Positions 12,586-24,107 of a stretch of 64,000 nt of DNA are shown in pieces; the stretch's first letter is position 1; every line of letters starts with the position of its first letter. A program made the translations under genes and the position numbers. Below the pieces are notes generated by a model, which ran no database searches, was not told the origin of the DNA, and saw only the letters and a list, made by a program, of their open reading frames with translations. Location of the stretch: assembly GCF_000001735.4 (NCBI RefSeq), contig NC_003074.8, positions 372,101 through 436,100 on the forward strand, given 5' to 3'. The stretch is from Arabidopsis thaliana. Lineage: Eukaryota; Streptophyta; Magnoliopsida; Brassicales; Brassicaceae.

Positions 12586-13276
12586 TCATGATTGTCGATC
12601 TTCTTCGGTAGTGGTCTGGCTTGCTTTGGTTGAGTTGGCATCTTCATCCTTCTTGAAAGACAGCGATGTGAAAGGTTCTTCTATGTATCTAGTATCAAAT
12701 AGAGCGACTCTCGCTACTACATGCTACTTCCATGAATAGTTAACGCCAAGCGTATTGCTCGATAATAAAGACGAGTATATCCATCCATTGGCTCAACATT
12801 TGTGAAACATCCGTTCGTTGAGGCTAACGGTTTCATTTGAAGAATGGAAATTAGAGCTTATAGCCATTAGTGTGTTACGAAAGATCACCGTTATCAATCA
12901 TATATAGCCCCCTTCTTGGCTCACTTATCGCATTAGTTACAAAGCAGTCCTGACGATCCACAATTAGACTTAGAGAGAAAACTTAGTTCTCTTACCATGG
13001 TTTTGCTCCCTGCTTCCTTTGCAAAGGTTGTCTTTTCTCATTATCTTCTGAGCTCACTCGTAGTGATATATCTGTTGCCTGTTGGTAGTCTTGGCTTTGC
13101 ATTTGTCTCTCTTCAGTTTTGAACTCTGTTTCCTCTCCCTTCGATATCAATGAATCTTTAATTTCTAACGTTAAAAAATAAAACATCCGTTTAGCTAAGA
13201 TTGATTCAACATTCTTAACCAAAATCAAATCAAGTGGATCTGTAATAACTTTGGATATAAAATGTACATGCTTCAG
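12586..13276 (-). pseudogene. degraded coding-like relic with cystatin-like segment
   Basis: Two minus-strand stretches look like exon remnants. The first is open from 13276 to 12996 and ends at a good donor (CCATG|GTAAGAG). Its segment at 13234-13154 contains MFYFLTLEIKD and aligns without gaps over 27 residues to the cystatin core, where the usual form is LYYLTLEAKD. The QVVAG loop position reads ILAKR, so the inhibitory loop is lost. The N-terminal LARFA-type helix is not found upstream. The second stretch begins after an acceptor-like TAG at 12691-12689 and stays open to a TGA at 12588-12586 (IEEPFTSLSFKKDEDA..., no family recognised). Joining the two directly creates a stop codon, so the locus is either a pseudogene or has an exon I did not find. 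A functional gene is unlikely. Similarity was judged by eye only. Confidence 0.35.
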
Positions 13277-13377
13277 CTAGTTTAGTCGGTCAAATTAGTT
13301 TGACATCGTTACATTTTGAAAGTTAGGGAAAACAAAAAATGAGAGCTCTAATAATAGTTGGGGATAAATAATAATCC

Positions 13378-14343
13378 CTAGATAGAAGAAGAAGGAAGTT
13401 TAACAACAATATGTCTAAGAGGGTTAATCATAACATCACCACCATCATCATCGCTGACGGTACCTCCGCCGTGCCTAACAAATTCCGCCGGAGAAAGAAA
13501 ACTGCCGTGGCAAACACAAACTATCTTGACCTCCTCCTTGTTCCCTCCGTACCAGTAAAGAAACCCTTCCACTCGTTTCCCGTCGGCTCCGACATCTCTC
13601 GTCGACACACAAGGCATGTCTTCAAGAATGTTCCTCGCCTTCTCCATTCCTGAATTTTCCACATTATTCTTCTGCTTCTTCGCCGTATTTCCATTTTTAC
13701 CCTTCCCGTTGACCGGACCAGTGACAACCAACCGATCTTTTTCTTTCTTTCCCTCCTTGGTCGGAGGAATCTTAAATTCCAGAAATGCCCTCGGCTTCTC
13801 TGTTTCGACGGCTTGGCCTCTGTTTTTATCTTTTGTTAGATATGCTCCTCTGTTTGTAACCGGAGATTCCATAAATGCCCTCGTCTTCTCTGACACCTTC
13901 CGCTCTTTCTCTATATCCATCTCCGTTACGACCGGCAGAGAACGCGTCCGATCCAGCTGAAACATGTCTGAGCCTCCACGGCCCACAATACGACGCATAT
14001 CTCCGCCGTTACCGCCGCCGGATCTTTGTTCATCGAAGACGAAACCTTCCGGTATCGAAGAAGATCGACCCAGTTCAAAGTGCCTCCTTTTTCTCGATCT
14101 CGGATCCGTACCAAACTGTCCATTAAGCGAAAGACCTAACGTTAGCTCCACGTCTTTCTCATCCTCTTCTGCTTCATCTTCTCTCTTCTTCGCTTCTTGT
14201 TGATTCTCACCATGCTCAGAGTCTCGCTGACAAAAATGGTTGCTTGCGATGAAAAACTTCTGCAAGAGATTATTAGCAGAAAGATTGGGTACTTGAACGA
14301 CGCCGTTTGGGATTCCCCTGCCTCTTATCATCTCCATAACCAA
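13378..14343 (-). CDS. TMAC2: NINJA-family ABA/JA co-repressor adaptor TMAC2 (AFP4)
   Basis: Nuclear adaptor of the NINJA/ABI-five-binding protein family. It links bZIP factors such as ABI5 to TOPLESS co-repressors and damps ABA responses. Single exon, 321 aa from MVMEMIRG; MEMIRG two codons later is an equally plausible start. The EAR repression motif [11 protein letters not shown] at about residues 65-75 recruits TPL. A basic stretch RSRKRRHF follows at about 82-90 (NLS-like). The conserved C-terminal domain, with FLYWY...[25 protein letters not shown], fills the last ~65 residues and is the part that contacts bZIP partners in the family. The name means two-or-more-ABREs-containing gene 2, and three CACGTG ABRE/G-box cores lie 450-565 bp upstream at 14792-14908, matching the known ABA/NaCl induction. 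Confidence 0.93.
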   Translation of the reverse strand: MVMEMIRGRGIPNGVVQVPNLSANNLLQKFFIASNHFCQRDSEHGENQQEAKKREDEAEEDEKDVELTLGLSLNGQFGTDPRSRKRRHFELGRSSSIPEGFVFDEQRSGGGNGGDMRRIVGRGGSDMFQLDRTRSLPVVTEMDIEKERKVSEKTRAFMESPVTNRGAYLTKDKNRGQAVETEKPRAFLEFKIPPTKEGKKEKDRLVVTGPVNGKGKNGNTAKKQKNNVENSGMEKARNILEDMPCVSTRDVGADGKRVEGFLYWYGGNKEEVKIVCVCHGSFLSPAEFVRHGGGTVSDDDGGDVMINPLRHIVVKLPSSSI

Positions 14344-14791
14344 ATATCAAAGTCAGAGAAATTCGAAAGAGAAGGGAGAAACGTTTTTGGCTTAACTTTC
14401 TATTTTCAATCTTGAGAGAGACGAAACAATTTTGTCTTAAAACAAGCACCAAATGCTTACTATTATAAACTATAGTACTTCAATTTGCATATTTTATATT
14501 TTTCAGGGAAAAAAAAAGAAAATCATGTTTTTGAATTATATTACAAGCATAGTTGACGATGTAGTACGGATTTTAAAACTTTACTTTAGTATATTTTCAC
14601 ACAAGTTGGCTTAAAATAGACATAATTTCCAGTTAATATACCAATTTGCATTAGTATAATCAATGAAAATAGATAGTGATTTCTCGTTGACAGACACAAA
14701 ATATAGGGAATTATTCGGATTATCTTCTTGAAAACATTTTAATATTGATTTATGATTTTTTATAGGAAAAGATAGACGACCACCCACCACG

Positions 14792-14908
14792 CCACGTGGA
14801 AAAGGGCATCAAGTGGCGTAGACGTAGGCTACTTTGTTCATATACAACTCGACACGTGTCTAATAATCAACGTGCTCAACTACGACAGTCCCTTTATTGC
14901 CACGTGTA
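14792..14908 (-). promoter_or_regulatory. ABRE/G-box cluster upstream of TMAC2
   Basis: Three CACGTG-containing sites lie within 117 bp: CCACGTGG at 14792-14799, the palindrome GACACGTGTC at 14851-14860, and GCCACGTGTA at 14899-14908. An additional CAACGTGC lies between the last two. They are upstream of the minus-strand TMAC2 gene. bZIP factors of the ABF/AREB class bind such sites. Confidence 0.8.
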
Positions 14909-17900
14909 TCCAGCCTGACTGGGCCCCCGACACGGCAAACCAAAGAAATACGTTAGACATTTTTTTTATCTAAACATTTCTACGCGCCTTTTCTTGTGGC
15001 CTAATTAACTTCAAGTTCTAACAACAATACTAATAAGAGTTCAATATTGGTTATTAAGAATGTGCTAGTTTCTAATCCTTTGTGGTAATTTCATTTCGGT
15101 AAATTGTTGTTACATAATTTTTTGAAATTCATGCAGCAGAATAATAGTAATAATAAGGTGGAGAGGAAAGAATGAATGAATGGGAGGATCTCCTAAAGAG
15201 ACGCAAACAATCAAAGAGGAGATCGAGAAGTGGGACACGCATAGTGGCCAACTTGTACTATTTCTTTCTTTTTTTGTATGTTTGAAGAAATGTTTTGTTT
15301 CAAATCTATTTTACCCTAAAAAGGTGATAAGATTAGTGACACGTTTCGCTTCTAGAATACACCACGTACCACTTTATTCATTGCTTCACGACAACATGTA
15401 GCCAAGTTGCTGTGTGACATGATCACATTTAAGGATTTAGTCAACCGGGCTTCAGTTTTGTGGTTTACCTATTTTTGCTTCTATAACTAAACTTACAAAA
15501 ACTTCTCTACAAAAGAGCTACAGAAAGCATCTGAACTTTGATCCATTGGGCTTTTCTTTCATCACAGTTGGCCCATACACATTTCTTTTGTTGGCCCAAG
15601 ATTGTGATCCAGGATAGTAATACTAAATTAAATTCACATAGCTTTTAAAATTTATAAACAAAGATATGGTTGTAAAAAGTAATGTTTTGCTTACTGCCTA
15701 TGGGGCCATCTAACACATATGTGTTGGGTTACCATCTCTAGTAGTATCTACCATATGGACTGAGCATAGGGATTGGTGTTTGGGATAGGAACAGTGCATA
15801 ATAAAGGTGTAGTGTATAAGACAACAGATAGACTGATAGAGTAGTAAATTTTGTATCTCTGATTTTTCTAGTTATTGTAAGTCTTGTTCAAATTTTTACA
15901 TTTTTCATATTTTAACGTGTCACTTTCCCCAAAGAAAGAAATACCAACAATTGCACTAAACTCCAATTCTATAGATATCGTACGCATGCATTTGCTGCCC
16001 AACAGTTTTTATATAGAAATCTTAATAAATTTATTTATGATTCATATTGCAGTTAATTAGTGTTGTGTATTCAACCATGTTATAATTTCTGGAAGTGAAA
16101 ATTTTGCTGGGCTGTTTCTGCTTTGTTGGGTATTGAAATGATAAGAGTAATTAAAAATGTAACTATTGGGGATAATACAAGAGACGGTTAAATTGAGAGA
16201 GAAAAAGTGATAGGAAAATTAGGGGGACCATCGAGTGAATAACTCTCTTTCTCTTCTGTTTTCTTCAGTTTCTCTCTCGAGATGCCCAACCTCTTCACTC
16301 TTCATCTAGTACTCTTTAGCGAGTATATATAACAATCACATAATAAATACTTACTCTAAGTCTTAAATTTTATATATAGTTACTTTGTTTACATATAACG
16401 GACGTTCCTAGCTGTATAATTCACAATTAATAACTTACACACTAAAAAGTTGAACCTACGAAATTTTCTTAACGTAAATTTTAAAATCATTTGGCTAATT
16501 AACTAGTATATCAGATAAACTTACACATTTTCTAATGGAAATTAAATATTCTTAGTAACGCATAGTCATACTTGCGCGTTCTTCTTAATTAGTCTTTCAG
16601 AAAAAGTGTCAATATATCTTCTGGAATATTTAATATATAGTCGTATATATGACTATCGAATCTCAGAAATGTGGCTATCAATCTATCTATATGTGTATAT
16701 ATATATAAACGTGTTTGTAATTTTGATAAAGATCTGAAACTCAAGTGGAAGAAACTGAATTGTATACGTCTCGAAATGGCATGCGTACCCACGGTACTGT
16801 ATATGTGTAGATCATTATTTGAATATCCACGTCAACCGAAATTAATGATTTGGTGTTCTATTTGCAATATTCACGTAAGCTCACGTAATTCATACGTTTT
16901 TGTTTGTCTTGCTAACTTTAGCTTCATCTCATTTATATACGCTGATATTGATTGCTATTTATCAAATATGGAGAAATGTGTTTAACTTTTAACATGATTT
17001 TTAGGATATTATTGTCGTTGATATATATATCCTTCACATCATTAATTATTATTATGGATGTGAAAATACTATAGAAAAGCTATTAAAACCCCAATCTTTG
17101 TTCATGAGACAACAAAATTCTGGAGTCGGTGAAGTAGACATGACTTAATGGATTCTAAGTTTGTCCGATTTCTCCTTTGTTCCCATGTGATGTCTTAAGA
17201 TAAAATGATCATCATCACACTTTCTTTTTCTCTTACTCCTTTGTTTCGATTCATAAGGATATATTGCTTTCGTCCACTTCTAATATTCTTATATCACTTT
17301 ATTTAAAAGACAATGTACAATTTAATAAAATTAATAATTTGATGAATGTTATTGATTCATATAGATATTTAAAATGTATTTGAAAAAGGGGTACAAATCT
17401 TATTGTGAATGGATAATTAATTAAGTTGCATACTTCAAAAGACAATCATGTGGATACTTTTTTATTATTAGTTTTATGGATTTGAAATTCTGAAAAATAC
17501 TCGTCTCAATTATTCTTAGAACATTAAGTTTGACCTAAAAGAATGGTTTGACTAGTAATATGGGAATTATATAGGTGCCCCTTTTCACAGATGATGCATC
17601 CGAATAACAAAATCATATTACTTCTTATATCCTACCGTCCATATTAATTATATTAGATTACACATTTAAATATAATATATACATCATTAGATCTAATATA
17701 GAAAATCTTATTAAAAAAAAATCCTTATATAAAGAAAAATCACAAGGTTAACACAACCTTATCGATAAATAAAGATGTTAAAACTGATTTTTATATATGA
17801 AGCAAAAGTAAATTAGGGCTTAGTGATGTCTAGTTAAAGTACTTGTGTTTTGAAAAGGTAATGAGTCATGACTCAACAAGGTACACAAGGCGTGCATCGG

Positions 17901-19143
17901 GTAAACCACAACCTTTTGTAATTGTCGATATAACAGCATGCCAATATTCACATGGACCATATACTGTGTGTATATTATATATTACCATATATGTGAGTTA
18001 CATTTCATATTGTAGAACCAAGGACTAAATTTAAACATAATGTACCATATTCTTTTAATTAGATTATTCATAAGATATCCAATTTAAAAGATGAGTTAAA
18101 ATGATCAAGAAAACGCTACGCTGAACTCTAAAGTCTAATCTTTATCATTTATAGAAGTGTTATGAAACAAATCAATACCTGGTTAATAATTGATGTAGTT
18201 TCATTTTTTTTTTTAAGAAAAGAAAGTGATGAAGTGTTTAACTAGTCATAATATTATAGATCCAACTTCATTTCAATATATCACGAGTGCATTGGCGGCT
18301 GCAAAACATATTTTTGAAAAGAGCAAAAAAAAAAATCAAGGATCATAAATAATATAGGTCTTGGCTTTTTAATTCTACCAATAGATTTACAGTGGACAAT
18401 TAAAGAAAAAAAATCACGAAATTATCATGGTTTGGCTAATTGAGATAAAATTCATACGTTTTCCATCAATAATCGTACATCATCCATTTCACAACAATAA
18501 TTATTCCTAAAATGTCGTTATTTTCATAACATTGGTTAGATGTTCTAATAAGCTACTATTATATATAACTTCACGTCAATGTATGTTTGATTTTGGCATC
18601 TAAAATTTCTGTAAAATTTAGATATTCGCGTATACTTTTTTTGGGATTTTCTTCTTAGCCGTATTATAACTGCAACTCATATCACATACGTGGATGATAA
18701 AATATTCGAGTTTAATATCTCCTCCGTATGTAGATTTGATATGATCCATAATATTAAAGATGAAAATGAACTTGACTGATTATTCAGCGCATTCATTTTA
18801 TTTTCCCTTCGAGGATAGCGAAATCCGCCACGTGGCATTACTACATCCATTGCTTTTTTTAACATAAATACTTAAGTCGCAATTCTTCTAAATTTTGGAG
18901 GCTTATGATATTGGTAGGGTTCTCATATTCACTTCCAAAAGCATCTTCTTCTTTCTAATTTTCTTTTTCTTTTTATCTTATTTTCATTTTATTCATATAC
19001 TTTTTGAAAAGAAAAGTCGAATCACATACTTTCTTCTCTCTATTTCTCATTCTCTCTTCTTCATCATATTACTCATTTTATAGAACAGCAAAACCCTAGA
19101 TTTCCTGTTCAAGCTCAAGACCGTACAAAACTTTGGAACTCAT
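14909..19143. other. large AT-rich intergenic region
   Basis: About 4.2 kb between the divergent genes TMAC2 and TCP13. I found no supported gene. Frames at 15180-15401, 16671-16985 and 17843-18028 are short, AT-rich and without domains. A CT-rich stretch at 16240-16320 followed by GCGAGTATATATAAC resembles isolated promoter-like DNA with no frame behind it. The distal part probably contains the TCP13 promoter. Confidence 0.45.
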
Positions 19144-19421
19144 GTAAGAAACAGTACACGTTTTTTTTTTTGTTTCTTCTTCAGTCCGGATTATAAGAAT
19201 TTTGTCGATTGAAGAAAACAGGCTAAATTAAACCCTAATTTTCTCTCTTAGACAATTCCTACTTTCTCTCCATTTTTCTGGATTCGCTCTCGTTTTAAAA
19301 GGATTCAGAAATTAACTATATTATTTGAATTCTTTTGCCATAATTCCCTTATGTTTTCTGCTAATGGATATACATTTGGTCTTCTTTCTGTATTAGATAT
19401 AAAGATCTCGAGAATAGCATT

Positions 19422-20489
19422 ATGAATATCGTCTCTTGGAAAGATGCAAACGACGAAGTTGCAGGCGGCGCTACGACAAGACGTGAAAGAGAAGTAAAAG
19501 AGGATCAAGAAGAAACCGAAGTCAGAGCCACCAGTGGCAAAACCGTAATTAAAAAGCAGCCTACATCGATCTCTTCTTCTTCTTCTTCGTGGATGAAATC
19601 CAAGGATCCGAGGATTGTTAGGGTTTCACGCGCCTTTGGAGGCAAAGACCGTCACAGCAAAGTGTGTACGTTACGTGGACTACGTGACAGACGCGTGAGA
19701 TTATCAGTCCCAACGGCTATTCAGCTCTACGATCTTCAAGAACGGCTCGGTGTTGACCAGCCTAGCAAAGCCGTTGACTGGTTGCTTGATGCAGCTAAAG
19801 AGGAGATCGACGAGCTACCTCCGTTACCTATCTCGCCGGAAAATTTCAGCATCTTCAACCATCATCAGTCCTTCTTGAATCTTGGTCAACGGCCCGGTCA
19901 AGATCCGACCCAACTCGGGTTTAAAATCAATGGATGTGTACAAAAGTCTACTACTACTAGCCGCGAAGAAAACGATAGAGAGAAAGGAGAAAACGATGTC
20001 GTTTACACAAACAATCATCATGTTGGGTCTTATGGAACTTATCACAACCTGGAACATCATCATCATCATCACCAACATTTGAGTTTACAGGCAGATTATC
20101 ATAGTCATCAACTACATAGTCTTGTCCCATTTCCATCACAAATTTTGGTATGTCCAATGACGACATCACCAACAACTACAACTATACAATCTTTGTTTCC
20201 ATCATCATCGTCAGCTGGTTCAGGGACTATGGAGACATTAGATCCGAGGCAAATGGTAAGCCATTTTCAAATGCCATTAATGGGTAATTCTTCATCTTCG
20301 TCTTCCCAAAACATTTCGACATTATATTCGTTGTTACATGGTAGTAGTAGCAACAATGGTGGTAGAGACATTGATAATCGGATGTCGTCGGTCCAATTCA
20401 ACCGAACTAATAGCACTACAACGGCTAACATGTCGAGGCATCTAGGCTCGGAGCGTTGTACAAGTAGAGGAAGTGATCACCATATGTGA
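19422..20489 (+). CDS. TCP13: CIN-class TCP transcription factor TCP13
   Basis: Class II (CIN-type) TCP factor controlling leaf cell differentiation and shape, acting in the nucleus and also reported as PTF1 in plastids. Single coding exon, 355 aa, the known length. The TCP basic helix-loop-helix domain spans about residues 73-132: basic part [20 protein letters not shown], then helix I, a loop, and helix II with [16 protein letters not shown]. The C-terminal half is disordered, with a His-rich run (EHHHHHHQH), Ser/Thr repeats and no R domain. No miR319 target-like stretch is seen in the coding exon. This fits TCP13 belonging, with TCP5 and TCP17, to the miR319-independent subgroup. A 5'UTR intron is likely from 19144 (GTAAGA) to 19396 (TTAG), placing the leader exon before 19144. 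Confidence 0.95.
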   Translation: MNIVSWKDANDEVAGGATTRREREVKEDQEETEVRATSGKTVIKKQPTSISSSSSSWMKSKDPRIVRVSRAFGGKDRHSKVCTLRGLRDRRVRLSVPTAIQLYDLQERLGVDQPSKAVDWLLDAAKEEIDELPPLPISPENFSIFNHHQSFLNLGQRPGQDPTQLGFKINGCVQKSTTTSREENDREKGENDVVYTNNHHVGSYGTYHNLEHHHHHHQHLSLQADYHSHQLHSLVPFPSQILVCPMTTSPTTTTIQSLFPSSSSAGSGTMETLDPRQMVSHFQMPLMGNSSSSSSQNISTLYSLLHGSSSNNGGRDIDNRMSSVQFNRTNSTTTANMSRHLGSERCTSRGSDHHM

Positions 20490-22514
20490 AGTTAGATTAT
20501 TGAAACGATATAATTGTTGTTTGATGTGTTCAGAAATAAGGGGACACAAAACAAAATATAAGGTAATTACTATTGTACTATGTTTTGCTGATATATTTTT
20601 TAATAGACAAATTAATGTTATAAATTGATTTATTAATTTACTATTAGCATGTGTTTTGAAACTTTCTCATGTATATATATATATATAGCTTCCTCATAGG
20701 ATCTGAATACACACAAACATACATGAAATGTATTATAAGTATCTGATAGTAATGTATGCACTTTGAGATGAGAAGCTAAATTACATTCAGATTCATCAAA
20801 TATTTAGCAAAAAAAAAAATCAGATTCATCAATAGGTAACGTAATAATATGAAATTGAATCTAATAATTTATACTGATCTGTTATCGAGGTATTATGTTT
20901 CTATTGGATGCACGGTACAATGCAACTATAGAACTCAATGTGACCGTAGCTAGATAGATTATTAGATGATGATATAAGTGGAGATTCCACAAAACCCAAA
21001 CAAACCTAACATTACTATGTCATGTGAAGCAGATATATATTGAACCCATTATCAAATAGAAATTCATCATGAATGGTTATTATACATACAAGTGCCCATT
21101 TTAAAATCTTATTAGCATAGTAAGTAAACTATCAAGATGCAAAGAAGCCATTCCCATATAAAAATTAAGATGTGTAGCTAGGCTAAATGGTCTCGATAAT
21201 AATGTGTAGTAGTGAATAGTGATCACATGCATGTTCACCAATGAAAGAGTTAGGCTAAAATGCAAATTACATATGTACATGCTATGTTAATATTTATAGT
21301 AGGAGGTAAAAAAGGAAGAATTAATAAATGAAGAAAGAAGAAAAATTAGTTAAATTATTATAGGGGTGATAGAGACAAAAGCTTCTAAATAATGTTGTGT
21401 GTACGATCTTTGATTGATTTGAGTAAAAGGCTACCGATCCAATGCTCTGTGACTCTGTCGTATATCATCATACTTTCTGCAAAAAGCTTCCATGTCGATC
21501 TCTAGCTATCATACTACATGCATATATATATATATTAATTCGAATTATCTGGTTTTACGTTCCAACCTCACAAAAATTGATAGCAAACTAAACTACGGAG
21601 GACAATAAATGACGAAATTTGAATTTATTAAGTCGCACTAAAAATTAAAAACATACTGTATCAAACAAGATTTGGTTTTGAACTTTTGATATGTTTTGTA
21701 ACGTCTTTTTATTGTTGGGCCAACCACTAAGACCCATTAGTTTGAAATTCTGTTTGATAACCTGAAAGCCCATCAACGCAAATAATTGTATCCTTTCTAA
21801 TTATTACATCATCGCTGTAATAATCTTAATCTTACTATATATGAAAATAAATAATTCTTTTTATAATAAAGATTAATTTAATTTCCTTAAAAATGAAAAA
21901 AATAGTAATTGCCTTTAATTTTCTTTAAAAAAACTCAGTAGTTCCTCTCTATAAAGTTAACGAAAATCTCAAACTTGGAAAATCTCCCACCCTTCTTTTT
22001 CTTCGCCTTCTCAAATTGGATCGAAAGTTTTAAACTTGGAGCTGGGTTTTTGATTCGCATGCGAAATTTCCTCAATTTCGTTTGTTGGTGCTTTCAATTT
22101 CACTTCTTCGCTAGCATTTTCTCTCACTGTGTTCGCCGCCGATAGCTGCCCAAGTTGTGTCTGTTCTTCTTCCCCGGTGAATTTTCAGTGGATAAAGCTT
22201 TTTCTCCGGTAAAGCATTTTACTTCTCTTAATTGGATTCGTTAACTCTCGCTCTCGAGTTTGCTTTGTTGCTTTCTACTGCTTTAAATTGAACCCGAAAC
22301 GTCTATTCTTAGTGACCGGAACAAAATTGATCTTTCATTAAGTTCAATTCTTCGTTTTTTAGTCACTTTTGGGTTTAGTATAAAATTGATTCTGATGTTT
22401 TATTCTCTCTTATTTGTTCTTAGGTGCCTAAGAGAAGACTTTCGAGGGAAAGATATTGGCTTTTGTTTTGTGTTCTGAGAGGGATACGTGTTGTGTTGGT
22501 TTTTCACTCAAGAG
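20490..22514. other. intergenic, with leader of the TAF8-like gene
   Basis: About 2 kb without a recognisable gene, containing short AT microsatellites at about 20670-20690 and 21520-21535. From about 21960 the sequence turns into a CT-rich leader. A 5'UTR intron probably spans 22209 (GTAAAG) to 22423 (TTAG), just upstream of the 22515 start. Confidence 0.45.
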
Positions 22515-23708
22515 ATGGTTCTACATGTTATGTTGGGTGAAGTTGTAACAAAGTTTTTGAATATGAACAATGGAGTTGGGGAAGGTGGAAGTCAGCAAAG
22601 AGAATTACATGGTAAGAGAAAGCTTTTCCGAGGCAATGATTTCGCTTTTTCCATAGCGAGAATGGCAGTGGCTCAGATATGCGAGAGTGTTGAGGTTAAC
22701 CCGTATCAGGAATCACAGACACGTGAGGGTGTGAGGTTTAGTTCTTTTCAAGAATCTGCTCTTGATACACTAACTGATGTTGCGGTTCAGTATATTCAGA
22801 GCATTGGGAAGACTGCTCATTTGTATGCTAACTTAGCCGGTAGAGTAGATGGTAATTCTCTGGACATTCTTCAAGCATTAGAGGATTTGGGATCTGGTTT
22901 GGGTTTTGCTGGTGTTTCTGATACTGACCATTGTCTTGCTGATTCCGGTGTAGTCAAGGATATCATTCGTTATACTGGAGAAGCAGAGGAGATACCGTTT
23001 GTTTACTCTCTTCCTCGTTTCCCATTTAGTAAAGAGAAAAAACCTGCTCCTAGTTTCTCTGAGGTTGGAGCAGAACCTCCAGATGAACACATTCCTGTTT
23101 GGCTTCCTGCATTTCCCGAAACCGAATTGTGTGATCGATCAGAGGAAACTAATGCAGCCACAATCGAAGGAGAAATTCCTAGTAAAGAAAATGGTTCATC
23201 TTTACCGAGTATGCAACTTTCTTTCGATGGTGGTGGTAGGTTAGAAATACATAAATCTTCAAAGGATGTTGGAGAATCAACAGAAGCAGTAGTCGAAGGT
23301 AACCTGTTTCTAACTGCGCCTCTTCGATTTGTGGAGAAAAATGTGTCACCTGTGGTCCGCCCTTTGGAGCTTTCAAATGAAGTTGTTAGGACCAACCACG
23401 TTCCTGATAAGCATGTGAGGAACAACCATCACATCCCAATTCTTGAGGCATCTGCTCCATCGGATAAAATCAACAACAAGAACTGGTTAGCTATATCAAA
23501 GGATGTAGAGAAGGTAGATGTTGCAAGAAAAGAACTAACTTTGGTACGTTTCAAGATAGGGACTACAAAAAGATCTATGTGTTTGGCAAAAAATCGGAGC
23601 TTCCAGGAAGAGGGTTGGTTTCAAGAAGGTGAAGACAAGAGGGAGAAGACGTCAGAAATCAAAGAAAAGCGTGAAAGAATTGACTCGCAATTGTCAACTC
23701 AGATGTAA
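22515..23708 (+). CDS. TAF8-like protein with bromodomain-associated histone fold (397 aa)
   Basis: Predicted TFIID-type subunit or relative. From MVLHVMLGEV at 22515 it is one exon of 397 aa. An in-frame ATG at 22488 would add 9 residues but is less likely, and MNNG 16 codons on is a later alternative. A histone fold of the Bromo_TP class covers about residues 42-127: DFAFSIARMAVAQICESVE, then FQESALDTLTDVAVQYIQSIGKTA and NSLDILQALEDLG. The segment HIPVWLPAFPET about 80 residues further is the proline-rich motif that follows the histone fold in TAF8 proteins. Near the C-terminus LVRFKIG is a short TAF8-like block, followed by a highly charged Lys/Glu tail. In TFIID, TAF8 pairs with TAF10 by histone-fold contact. 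Annotated as a bromodomain transcription factor (AT3G02160, from memory), but there is no bromodomain itself. Confidence 0.85.
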   Translation: MVLHVMLGEVVTKFLNMNNGVGEGGSQQRELHGKRKLFRGNDFAFSIARMAVAQICESVEVNPYQESQTREGVRFSSFQESALDTLTDVAVQYIQSIGKTAHLYANLAGRVDGNSLDILQALEDLGSGLGFAGVSDTDHCLADSGVVKDIIRYTGEAEEIPFVYSLPRFPFSKEKKPAPSFSEVGAEPPDEHIPVWLPAFPETELCDRSEETNAATIEGEIPSKENGSSLPSMQLSFDGGGRLEIHKSSKDVGESTEAVVEGNLFLTAPLRFVEKNVSPVVRPLELSNEVVRTNHVPDKHVRNNHHIPILEASAPSDKINNKNWLAISKDVEKVDVARKELTLVRFKIGTTKRSMCLAKNRSFQEEGWFQEGEDKREKTSEIKEKRERIDSQLSTQM

Positions 23709-24107
23709 AATAGGTATTATGTCATTTTAGAATTTGCAGACAAAATAGCTTTGCATCCTGAGTTTAGTGATCGTTTGCAACTGGAATACGTTACTTTTTA
23801 GGGTAAGAAATGTTTACTAATTCAAAACGATGGAGAAATAGATGGTTGTTTGGCATTTAACTTGATTTGCAGTGAAATATTAGTTTGACAGACCAATAAA
23901 TATGCTCTTTGCACTTTTTGGTATTATCTATGAACTTAAATACTGTTATTTATTAATTAGACCTGTATATATATGCTGGTTACAACAAACAAGTGGGAAG
24001 AGAACAGAACAGGCAAGAGGGCTGAAAACCCAGAGACTAAAGGTTCTCTTCCTCTCTAAGATAACTTCATTTACAAATCTAAGTGATAACTGATAACCTT
24101 AAAAAAA
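23709..24107. other. convergent 3' flanks
   Basis: Short spacer where the TAF8-like gene (+) and LNG2 (-) converge. It is only AT-rich 3'UTR-type sequence with AATAAA-like signals. No gene. Confidence 0.6.

Noticed and set aside
13411-14203. Several plus-strand frames across TMAC2
   Set aside because: Antisense shadows of the EAR-containing TMAC2 coding exon.
15174-15401. Short basic plus-strand frames (MNEWEDLLKRRKQSKRRSRS and MGGSPKETQ...)
   Set aside because: Very short, overlapping in two frames, and turning to Phe/Leu-rich noise. No supporting promoter or splice signals.
16240-16330. CT-rich plus TATA-like patch as a possible microRNA or gene promoter
   Set aside because: I looked for a foldback or a following frame and found neither.
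23709-24107. Possible small gene between the TAF8-like gene and LNG2
   Set aside because: Only 399 bp between convergent genes, and composition fits 3'UTRs.
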